From the NCBI GenBank assembly GCA_022410635.1, contig JAJVDF010000216.1, positions 1,295,578 to 1,359,577 of the forward strand: a DNA stretch of 64,000 nucleotides. Direction: 5' to 3'. A program made the position numbers and the translations under genes. This document shows, one piece after another, positions 54,113 through 64,000 of this stretch (position 1 is its first letter; every line of letters begins with the position of its first letter). The notes under the pieces are model-generated. The model did no database searches. It saw nothing but the letters and a program-made list of their open reading frames with translations, and was not told the origin of the DNA. The stretch is from Tretioscincus oriximinensis. Its lineage: Eukaryota; Chordata; Lepidosauria; Squamata; Gymnophthalmidae.

Positions 54113-54440
54113 AGTGCTCCTGGCTCAACACAACAAAGATAGAGTTGGATATTGTTCGCATATTAATGGCCTCTCCCAGTGGGTTCATGTAGATGTTGGA
54201 GAATATAGGAGAAAAGATAAACTCCTGAGGAAGTTTTCTGCTTCAATTAGATGGTTGTTGGATATTATTTGCTTATTAATAGCCTCTCACAGTGGCCTCA
54301 TGTAGATGTTAAATAATGGAGATAAGNTCAACTCCAGCAAGCAGGTTGTCTGGACACTTCCTCAGGGTTATTCCCACCTTTACTTCTAATTTTGTGCAAA
54401 TTTGAGTGGCTTTGGCCTTAAAAGTGCCTTGTAAATTAGT
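54113..54440 (-). mobile_element. L2 fragment with internal 113-bp duplication
   Basis: GTTGGATATT...CATGTAGATGTT...AACTCC appears twice (54144 and 54257). It resembles the reverse L2 palm region near 31380. Confidence 0.5.
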
Positions 54441-54788
54441 CACTGCAGGTATTACATGCCTACTGACCTCATACTTGATCTTATGAGACTATTTGCCACT
54501 CAAAAAAGCTGTGTTGATTGGCTACACGGACCTTCCATTCCCTCTTCAGATGCATCAGTATCCCATGAATCGAGACCAGTAGAAAGTTAGTAGAGGAACG
54601 AGCACAAAGCTCCCTAGAAAGAGAGGGCAGTGGGTCTTTGCTTAAATGTGTAGGTTTCAAACAAATAGCTATATCATTCTCAATAAAATTAAAAAATGTA
54701 ACCCCATTAAAAACCTGGAAGAATCCTAATGGAAAATGTATTGCTGGAGGTTTTACAAAATATAGAAATTATCTCCTTATGGCCTGTT

Positions 54789-54955
54789 GAGGAGGAGAAG
54801 AGACAAAGGGGGGAGATAGAGGAGGAAGAGGGAGAAGGACAGTGAAGAGAGCTAGGAGGAGAAAAGAAAAAAGAGCAAGATGAAAAGAAAAAAACCAAGG
54901 GAGAAGGAGAAAGAACATGAGGTGGAGGAAGAGAAGAAAGAAAGGAGATGCAGCT
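54789..54955. repeat. Polypurine (GA-rich) tract
   Basis: About 165 bp of nearly pure A/G, e.g. GAGGAGGAGAAGAGACAAAG, with very few pyrimidines. A candidate for triplex (H-DNA) formation. Confidence 0.85.
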
Positions 54956-55379
54956 ACTTTTTCTCCATATAACAATACCCTAAGGCCAAAATAATCATCC
55001 TCAGCCCAAATGGTAAGGTGGTTCTGAGCCTCCCATTGAAGAAGGCAGGGAAACCAGCATCTTTTTTTGCAGTGTATGTGCAGGTTTTGTTCCAAAGCCT
55101 TATTTTATGGCCGTAAGAAAGGCAATGGCCTGTGGTAACTACTTTGCAAGCTCTTAGCTTGAAAACACAAAGCCCATGCTAGAGGGAGCCAAGCAGCCNT
55201 CATACAAGCTCAGTTGCGATTCAGGAGAAAACCAATCCCATTTGCAGCTGAGTGGTTCCCCCTAGGAGCTTCACCTCACATTTATTCCAGCTGCTCCAAT
55301 TGCTGCTGCTAAGGGCTGCCAAAGCCGCCTCGTGGCCTAGAGCCTTCCCTTCTTATTCAAGCTAAGATCAAGAGGAGTT

Positions 55380-58300
55380 GCAATTATGGTAAAAAAGAAT
55401 TTAAACTTGAAGGTATTGAATATTAAAAAGGATAGAAATGGTAGGTATGTATTCCTGAAGGGGATAATTGCTGGGACAAAAATTTGTATTGCTGGGGTGT
55501 ATGCCCCAAACACAGGACAGAAATCCTTTTTGCATAATACATTAAACAAATTACAATCATATTATGAAGGGGATCTGGTAATAGCAGGAGATTTTAATTT
55601 AGATTTTAAAAAGATGAGAATTTCTCGCCTTCATAGACAAAATACTAGAGCCTTATCTTTGAGGAGATGGAATCTCTTGGATTCATACAAAATAATTGAT
55701 CAAAATGATCCCACATATTACTCTGGAAGGCACCAGTCTTTCTCTTGTTTAGATTATATATTTTTTAAATGAGCTAATAGTTATAGTGTGAAGGAGGTTA
55801 AAACTGGTACAATCTGGGTTTCAGACCATGCCCCAGTCATTGTAACATTGTCAAAAAGGACAGGAACAGAGGAAATTTACATGGAGATTTTCTACTTACT
55901 GGTCTGATAACAGACAATTAATGAATACACTGAAAATTGAAATAGAACATTATTTTGGGATAAATCAGCTCAGAAATAAGTATAGAAGAGTTACAAAAAC
56001 TTTTAGCAACCACTAACAGAAGAAATATAAAGAGAGAATTCGTCACANCAAAACAGCAATTGGACAGTGAACAGATGCACAAGAAATATATGAATATAAG
56101 ATACCAGTTTTTATCATGGGATGCCCAAAACATGAAAGCTATGGAATGAATTTTAAATGCTAGAAATGAAAAGAAAAGGATAAATTCTTTGAAAGATACA
56201 CGTGCAGGCACAGATAGCTCAGTCGCTAAGGGATCCGTCTCTCATCTGGGAGATCAGGTTTCGAAGCCCTGTGTAGGACGTGGGGAGCACCTTCCACTAG
56301 CCTGTAGCTCTAGCCAACCCAGCTATTCAAAAGCACGAACTGCAAGAAATTGCAACTGACATGGGAATCACCACAGCCTGGTGGGGAAGANAGAATGTAA
56401 GCCTTCAGGCAAAAATACCCTTGTAAGCCGCTTTGAGTCCCTTTCTAAGGTGAGAAAAGCGGGGTATAAGAACCCAGAAAGAAAGGGAAAAAGATACTAA
56501 TTATCAAATACTTAATAAGGATGTTGATATAAGAAAAAGACTGGCTGAATTCTATCAATTTTTATATAGAGAAAGGCAGGTTGAAAATTCTGAAATAACA
56601 GTACATCATTCCATATCCCAACAACTCTCCCTCCTGCTTAACGGAAAGAGAAATAAAAGATGCTATTCGAGCATTAAAACTGGGCAAATCACCAGGGCCA
56701 GATGGGTTCATGTCAAATTTTTATAAATTATTCAAAGATGATATAACAGCACATTTATATGTGCTCTTCATTAAAGTATTGTCACAACAACACGTTCCCC
56801 CATCGTGGAAACAGACTGAGATCATTCCCATTTTGAAGCCCAGAAAAGAAGAAGTAAAGGTAGACTCATACAGACCTGTCATACTAGCGAATCATGATTA
56901 TAAAATCTTTATTAGTTTACTAGCTAAGAGACTTTCCCTTTATATACCTGACTTAGTAAATGAAGATCAGCACGGCTTCATTAAGGGACGTCAAATTAAT
57001 GATCCAATAAGAATCACAATAAATTTGATGAACCACGCACAATTACACGAGAAAATTAGCGCTATTGAAGCTCGACATGTATAAAGTGTTTGACTTATAT
57101 TTATGTGCTAAATATAATCTGGACAACTTCTCTAGAGCAATAAAGGCATATCTTGATAATTTAGGTAGAGTAAGAGTAAATGATGGAGTTTCAGACTTTG
57201 TACAGGTTAAAAATGGCATCAAACAGAGTTGCCCAACCTCTATTAATCTTTATCCTAGCCATGGAGCCTTTGCCGAACAGAATAAGAGTGAATAATAATA
57301 TTTTAGGTTATACGCAGATGACGCCTTATTACTAGTCAACCATATGCTTCACTACCTTATATAATTGAATTAAACAAGTTTGAAAAACTCTCTGGGTTGA
57401 AAATAAACATTCACAAATCAGAAATAATGTACATTAATGTGAACAGACAAGAACAATGACAGGTAAAACATCTTGCCGGCCTTAAATCAGGTTTAACAAG
57501 GTTAAATATTTGGGTATTTGGTTAACAAGAAACCCAGACAAATTAGTATCTTCCAATTATAATTCTATTTGGAAAAAAAGTCAANTCAATGTTATTTAGA
57601 TGGGAAAATAAGAAAATTGGAGCATTTAAAATATTATTCCCCAAATCTTTGTATCTATTCTAGGTCTTGCCCATAATAATACCAACTTACTTAAAAGTTG
57701 GGAAATAAGAATAAAGAACTGGGTATTAAATAACAAGAAGAATGAAGCAGGGTGAGGTCTGCTTTGCTTAAAATTTTACCTTTGAAGCTTTCCAGATATT
57801 AAAAATTATTGATTTGGAATTTAATGATAAATCAAAAGCGAAGAGAATAGAAAAAGTTTTAAACTTACTGAAGAATAAGACAGTAATGTCACCTAAGGCA
57901 GAAAGAAAAAACATGAGACTGTGGCTATCTCCATATAAGACCCTGTATACAATATTGAAGTTAAATATTTAGTTAAAGATTGGAGGCTGCTTGCCTCACT
58001 AAAAGTTATAAATAATATAGGAGAAAAAAATTTGGTGACATATTTGGAATTTTGTTCTTTGAACGGAAAGAATAGATTGAGGGAATTCTATGATATAAGG
58101 GGAAATCCAATAGGCTTAAATGAAATTAGGACCCTGAATGGATATAATAGGAATAGGTTTTGGCTTCAGGAAATAATAATCAACTAGAGGAAAGTGAAAT
58201 GGAAAAATTATCACAAAAAAAGTGCAAAAGGAGAAAAGAGTTTGGTTGGGGAAATTTATAGAATTTTAGTTAAAAACAAATATAAAAATCAAACTATATC

Positions 58301-59040
58301 ACAAAGACAATGGGAACAGGATATTCCTAATATTTATAATATCTGGCCAGTATGGCTAAAAGATATTCAGAGTATAAAAGATAATAGGAAAATAGATTTT
58401 TAATTAAAATTGGTGTCAAAGTGGTCTAGGACCCCAGCCATCGTCTCCCATATGCTTAATATATCCCCCATGTGTTGGCATGGTTGCCAACTAAGAGGAT
58501 ATTACACACACATGTGGGTTGAATGTACAGTGGTAGGTGAATTCTGGCAAACTATAATTTCACAAATATACAATATTATACAGAGATGAATCCTTTTGGA
58601 TAGAGAAATATTATATGGAAATTTTAAATCTAAATACCAGTGCGAAAATGGCTATTGCAAGGGTCTGAAAGGACAAGACAAAATGAGGCATGATAACTTC
58701 CAAGAAAATAGGCTACGTTTGTCAGTCATTCAAATTAAGAGCCCATGGACTGAAAATGGTCAGAATTTATTGCTTTTGCTTTATTTACTTCTAATAATAC
58801 ATTTGTAGCCCAATTAGTTTTGATGTCGTTTATACAAAGAAATATAAATACATATGATATAGATTCTTCCTATTACCATCTATGTATCCAAGTGAGGGGG
58901 GAGGAGTAGTAAATTTTCATGTTTTATATGTTTCATGTCTTACCGTTTATTGTTTGCTGTTTTTTGTATTGTTTTATTTTTGTATGTTATTTATGGTTAT
59001 GTTTTGTCTATATTCAATAAATATATTTGGCATCATAGCT
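55380..59040 (+). mobile_element. L1-type LINE, decayed, near-complete ORF2
   Basis: Endonuclease: GVYAPNTGQKSFL, LVIAGDFNLDFKK, SFSCLDYIFFK, then the SDHAPVIVT box at ~55825. RT: SYRPVILANHDYKIFISLLA, NEDQHGFIKGRQINDPIRIT, then the YADD box at ~57310 in another frame. Many stops and frameshifts. It ends near 59030 with CAATAAATATATTTGGC. A SINE interrupts it at 56200-56489. Older than the L1 at 2975-5690. Confidence 0.85.
56200..56489 (+). mobile_element. tRNA-derived SINE inserted in L1
   Basis: A box TAGCTCAGTCG (~56214), B box GGTTTCGAAGCCC (~56257), body GTGGGGAGCACCTTCC and tail GGGGTATAAGAACCCAG. An 8-bp flanking repeat AAAGATAC (56192-56199 and 56490-56497) looks like the target duplication. 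Confidence 0.8.
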
Positions 59041-60290
59041 TGAATTTTTTTTTCAATTTTGGACTATAGCCCCTTTGGCATCCTCAAATAGATCTCAGCC
59101 ACAGTTGGTGATGAATCANTCCTATGCAACGAGGCACTGCTAAATACTGCTAGTGTCAGGTGGCAGCACTGCACAAGGAATAAGGAGTTAACCCAATATG
59201 CATTAAAAACCATTGGTTGTTTACTCGTTAGAACTAGCAAACATTCCAATGCTTAAATTAAAGACCGATGACTGATCACTGGTCAAAAGTTGGAGCCAAT
59301 ACTAAAACCCCATTGGCTGAAGCACCCAGGGTCACAGTACAAGGCCAGTGTTTTGACCAGATAGCTGCTGTGTTTCTGAAGAAGCCTCTACCCATAGAAC
59401 TAACCAACATTTATTTGATCACTTTACATCATATGTAAAATTCAGGTTCACAGTTGTAGATTCCACAGTGTAATGTCCCATCCATTGACATTTAAATGAG
59501 GATGAACCTGTTGGGCTTGAGCTTCTGGCCATAGAGCAGAGGTTCCTGAGCCACAGTCAGAGCAGGACCATAGTTGAAGAAAGAAAGGAACAGTTGGCAT
59601 TTGTGATTTTTGCAGCTCGCAGAAGGGAGAAGCAAGCATAGAAGTGTTTAATTAGGGCAGCTGAGAAAGGTCTGTAATGAGGCAATGCTGTTTCCATCTG
59701 CTTCAAGGAAAAAGCTATAAATATGGAAAGTTCCCAGATAGTTGCAGCTGATAACAGACCCAAATGTATTCATGCTTATCTGTGCCTGTGGGAGTTTGCA
59801 CTGTCTTCTGTCAGCTATTTACATTTGAGTGGTGTGTTGTTAAACTCCACTTCTTGGATCTGCTTCCCTTAGTTGTGTTTCCAGTTCTCCAGAGATTTTT
59901 TGTTAGTGTTCTGTAGCTGAAGTAATGGTAGTTTCAGTTTACTATGTGTTTATTAGTTATTCTTTTTTAAAAATAAAGCTTTATTGAAAGTAGTTTTTCT
60001 TAGTTATCCATGTGTGTGAGATAGGACACACAAACACCAGAGAACTTTTTATTTTTATGGATCCTATAAACACACCACATAGGGTTCCCACTTTAAACCC
60101 GGGATAACGCTCTAGTCCTTTAATGGCTCTAGAAGAAAGGAGTTTTCACCAGATGCAGCTTATAATGCCTGTATCACCTGGGGGAAAAATCACTTTTTCA
60201 CCCTCATAAAGGGGCATAACTTTAGCACAGTTTTTATGTGGNAAAAACCAAACTACCCAGTGTTGTGGGAAGTGGTTTGTTTCATTTGGC
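59041..60290. other. M1AP upstream region, first part
   Basis: No recognised repeat or exon after the L1 tail; AT-rich. Confidence 0.5.
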
Positions 60291-60520
60291 TGTGAGTGAC
60301 CAATCAGACTGCAGTGCTAAGGTCCAATCAGCTCCTTCTATTCTGGACCAATCACATTGCTTAGCCACCTTTTCCTCAACCTGAGGTGANTTTTGAGTTG
60401 AGGAGCTTAGTCTTTTACTGCTGCTGCCTGGGCTGAGGTGTGGAGGCCACAGGGCCGAGAGCAAGGGGAGAGGACTCACCCAATGTGGGCCATCCACCTT
60501 TCCACCCAGCAGACATAGGG
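60291..60520 (+). promoter_or_regulatory. Triple CCAAT array, possible M1AP promoter
   Basis: CCAATCA occurs at 60300-60306, 60324-60330 and 60348-60354, exactly 24 bp apart and in the same orientation, followed by a more GC-rich stretch (60420-60500). NF-Y sites of this kind are typical of TATA-less promoters. It is 2.85 kb before the M1AP start codon, so it would need a non-coding first exon. Inference. Confidence 0.35.
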
Positions 60521-61039
60521 GGCAAGAGACTGAAGGGCACAGAGAGGTACAAACTCTTGATAATCTCCTAGGCGAAGGTGGCTGATGCCATGTTGGCAGG
60601 TACTCTCAGGGGTAGCTAAAAGATCCCATAGGTCTCCCTCAGTGTATGGGGGCACATTCTCAATTCAGCCTTTACCTGAGACTGGATGAAGGCTGGTGGT
60701 ATGGAGAATTTCTGTGGGGTCTGCCAAAGGAGCTTCCCTGCAGCCAGGATAAAGCCCTATGAAGCTGCCCCTACCCGGAGATTTATCTTACCCAATGGAT
60801 CCCTGAATGCACAGGGACAATTTTCAGAGACCAGTGTTTCTGTCNAGGTGCTTGGGGATCCGCATGGGTGCTTCTGAGCATTTCCTCTGGGACTGATGTG
60901 GTGTCCAACTGCCCTTGGTTTCCTCAGGAACCGTGCAATGCAGAAACTTTTGGAATTAACCAATAGGTATAAATAAAAGTGCTAATTCTGCTTCTGCAGC
61001 CCTCACAGCTCCCTAAAGTAATCACCAAGCAATACTCCC

Positions 61040-61790
61040 AAGAGTGGGGCAAGGAATTGTTTGTTTATTTGGATTTATATCGGACCTTATTCCCAAAGGC
61101 TTTAGAGGAAAGAGAAACTATTTCCTCACCCAAAGGCCAGAACAAAGAAGTGTGTCTTCAAAGATTTTTTAAAAGACCTGCAATGAAACAGCCTGATGTA
61201 TCTAAAATGGGAAATCATTTCACAATCTAGGGGCCACCACCAAAAAGATTCAATCCTACTTTCTTACTCTCCTTACCATTTAGAACATAAGAGGAGCCTT
61301 GCTGAATCAGGCCTAGCCCATCTAGCATTCTGGGTCATACAGTGGCCCACCAATTGTATTAGGGCAAGCTCAAGCAGAAGAATGAGTGCTCCTCACCTGT
61401 TCTTGACTTCTGAAAATTGTATTTCAGGAATGCTGCCTCTTTTCCAATACTAATAGCTATTGATACACCTGCTTTTCATGAATTGATCTAATCATATCTT
61501 GAAGCTATCTAAACTGCTAACAGCACCATCTCTGGAAGTGAATTCCATAGCTCAGCGATCCTCTGTGTGAAAAAATATTTTCCCTTGTCTTTCCTAACTC
61601 TTCTGCCCATCAACTTTAAGGAGTGCCCTCTAGTCCTAGAGTTGTATGATAGAGAAAGAGTGGTGGAACAGGTAATAGGATCTCTCCTGCAGATCTTAAG
61701 GCGTGGGCATGTTGATATGGGAGAGAAGGTCCTTTAAGTTAGCATTAGCACCTTGAATTGGACTCAGTAGCAAATTAGGTTGCCATCATC
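61040..61790 (-). mobile_element. L2-like remnant interrupted by reverse CR1
   Basis: TTTATATCGGACCTTATTCC and CCAAAGGC at one end and GCAGATCTTAAGGCGTGGGC, GTTGATATGGGAGA at the other are L2 in reverse. A reverse CR1 (ACATAAGAGGAGCCTTGCTG through TAGTCCTAGAG) occupies about 61283-61660. Confidence 0.6.
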
Positions 61791-63113
61791 TGCCTCAGAA
61801 AATGCCATGCTAGGACCCACAGAAATCTGCCATGGCCATTGTTGCCTAGACTTATTTTATGAAATTCCTTTCAGCCCTTTCTAAGGCGTGAGGGCACAGA
61901 TAAGACATTTACAACTGTTAGCCTATGAAATGACCTTTCCGTATTTCCCTTCTTCATACCAGAAAGGGGGGGGATGTCTGTTTCCTAGAAGTGAAGAACG
62001 GGAAAGGGATATAACAGCTTCCTTTAGAGCCATTGGTATTTCTCCCTCCTACAAATAAATTATCATCCCCAAACTCACCCAGTTCACCTTTCCCACAGGG
62101 ATGAATTTAAAAGTTGCTTTTCAGTCTTTTTGGCTTGAAAGGCAACCCATCTCTCTCTTTTTCCACTCCACCTGGATGAGGAGATACAATAAATAGAAAC
62201 TAAATCCAGAGAAAGAAGAGATGCTATGTGTTAGTAACTCTCATGTCCTGGGAATAAAAATGCATTCAATATATAAGGACATAACAGAAGGGCTATTGGA
62301 AATTGGCTAGAACTTTCAGCCATTTAAAATACATACTATGAAGGCATAATTGCTATCTTCACACCATATTTTCCAGTAAAATTACACCCTGCAAATGCAG
62401 CAATTATGATTTGGTGTTGTATATTTTCCCAGAACGATTACAAGTAACTATGAGAAATATATGGGTGCTATTTTTCTAAGGGTGGACATTTGCAGCCTTA
62501 CATTGTTCTGCAAATGGCAACCCTTGAAAAACCAGGGCATTGCAAGATTTATCAGAAAATAAAGGAGACTCTAGTTACTGATCAATTCTGTTTTGTTTGA
62601 CTTTTGCAGGGATAGCAAAAAATGGCACCTTCTTCTCCCTTACACACTTTTTAACTATTCCCACAGCTGACTAAAATTGTACTGGAGGGAGTTTCCAGCC
62701 CTCTGTTTCACTGATCAGAAGTGCCTAGTTTCCACCCTAAAATAGGGATGCTCCCCTATCCTGGAGCCACAGTTAGAGAAAATAAGATTTGCTGTCAGAA
62801 GTAGAATGAGAGCAGAAGTTACTCAAATAACGTTTGTCTGCTTTTAGTTCATTGTAGAAAATCCTTGAAAGTTGCAAGTGCAAATGGAAACTATTTTCTG
62901 TTTGGATTTAATGGCAAAACTATCAGTGCAGTGTGAACTGAAACCATTTTTTTTGAGAGGGAATCTACACTACACAATATTTTTGTTCTGCATTGGGCAT
63001 CTGTTGCTTCTCGTTTCTGTAACTGTTGGTTTTCCCCTCCTGGCTTCCAGGTGCTTCCTTAGTTGTGGTGGGGCAGAAATCATCTTAATTACAATCTCCC
63101 ATTGCTTCCCCAG
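61791..63113. other. M1AP upstream region, second part
   Basis: No recognised repeat or exon. Probably M1AP intron or 5' flank. Confidence 0.45.
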
Positions 63114-63389
63114 AGGCCTCTACAATCCTAGCTCCACTGTATCCCCATGAATCTAGGAAGACGAGCCAGTGCAGCCAGCACAGGCTTCAGCATTGCATCA
63201 TGCTGGCAGCCCCCACGGATCCTTGTGGTTGACATTCATCCGCCTCACTGGTCTCACACCTGCCATAAGCTTTGTGATGCTCTGGAAAATGTCTTCACCC
63301 TGGCTTGCAGCCTAACTGGTCCACCCCGCATCCCACTCTTCAGCCTCTACACTGTCCAGGATCACCAGGAATGCTTGCTGCCCTTCGTG
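63114..63389 (+). CDS. M1AP: M1AP first coding exon (CDS from 63147), gene runs off right edge
   Basis: Meiosis 1 associated protein, a germline protein needed for male meiosis in mammals. ATG at 63147; the translation contains PPRILVVDIHPPHWSHTCHK, LCDALENVFTLACSL and IPLFSLYTVQDHQECLLPFV, matching the N-terminus of human M1AP as I remember it (LFSLYMVQDQHECILPFV). The likely exon begins after acceptor GCTTCCCCAG (63104-63113) with a 33-bp 5' UTR and ends GTG|GTGAGT at 63389, the same place as in mammals. Later exons lie beyond the window. Divergent from SEMA4F, as in mammals. Confidence 0.92.
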
Positions 63390-64000
63390 GTGAGTGTGAA
63401 GGGAGGTTCTGAGGGCAGGGGAGTGGTGCCAGGAGCTCCCATAGAAAGCTATTTTGATCTCTCCAACACACACGGCCATTTACCACAGATCTAAAGGTGG
63501 CTTAGCAAGGTCAAAGACAGTCCAATCGAAGCCTTTTTTCCACTTCTGAAATGGTGAAGCTTACCTGAAAGCTAATATGGAGCTTAGCAAAAAACCTTTT
63601 GCTCCTTGATTCTTTTCAAGCTAACTTCAAAGTGGTTCTGGTGTTTACACTCAATAAGGCACAGTTCACACTTTCATTCATATGTTTCAATAGGGCAAAA
63701 CATTTTTTCTAGAGGAAAGTTGGAATAGGAAAGATACTGAGTCACATGTGGATTTTTAAAATTGAATATATATATATATATTGCTTCCCATTAAAATAAA
63801 ATATCAAAATAGTTACAAAACAGGCAGAATAAAAACATCTGAAATGATAATAGTTAGAATTTTTAAATTATAAATTTAATTTAAATTATAAAAGACAGAA
63901 GATCTGGTTTCCCTGTGAGTTCAAAAGGGATTTTCGAGGCAGCTGTTTTTTCCTGAACTAAAGCACCAAAATTTGAAACATATATATACCAGTCTTTTTT
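63390..64000 (+). other. M1AP: M1AP intron, start
   Basis: AT-rich; a short (TA)n run at about 63765-63781. No further exon found before the edge. Confidence 0.6.

Overview
This is vertebrate nuclear DNA, almost certainly from a squamate reptile (a lizard; the species cannot be fixed from sequence). Small exons with GT/AG borders lie in long introns filled with CR1, L2 and L1-type LINE remnants and a tRNA-derived SINE, a mix typical of squamates. Isolated N bases occur throughout, with one 23-base N gap at 4869-4891.

Three protein-coding loci can be supported. (1) SEMA4F (class 4 semaphorin, minus strand, 52936 down to 20224): all 14 coding exons were located. They join in phase into a 771-residue protein with signal peptide, sema domain, PSI, Ig-like domain, transmembrane segment and a C-terminal PDZ ligand (CDETSI). 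Its CpG-island promoter is at about 51.8-53.5 kb, and its 3' UTR probably ends near 19.3 kb. (2) M1AP (plus strand, first coding exon 63147-63389) runs off the right edge. The head-to-head SEMA4F/M1AP arrangement matches mammals and supports both identifications. (3) A five-exon trypsin-fold gene (plus strand, 8886-15510) lies on the 3' side of SEMA4F. It keeps all twelve canonical cysteines and trypsin-type intron phases, but has lost the activation motif, the catalytic His (Gln) and the catalytic Ser (Val). It is therefore predicted to be a secreted pseudoprotease, and it is the most interesting object in the window.

Layout: 0-0.3 kb CpG-rich left edge; 0.4-8.8 kb repeats (fold-back element, SINE, CR1, a large L1 with a 340-bp tandem duplication, a degenerate ~110-bp tandem repeat); 8.9-15.5 kb pseudoprotease; 15.6-16.0 kb CR1; 16.0-16.7 kb an orphan CpG island; 16.7-19.3 kb CR1 pieces and a possible solo LTR; 19.3-53.5 kb SEMA4F, with a 17-kb first intron; 54-59 kb L2, a polypurine tract and a decayed L1 carrying a SINE; 59-63.1 kb the M1AP upstream region with three CCAAT boxes spaced exactly 24 bp apart; 63.1-64 kb M1AP.

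There is no sign of a shared pathway: SEMA4F is a membrane guidance ligand, M1AP a meiosis protein and the pseudoprotease a predicted secreted protein. All reading was by eye. Exon borders rest on splice consensus, phase continuity and remembered family sequences; repeat borders are approximate.
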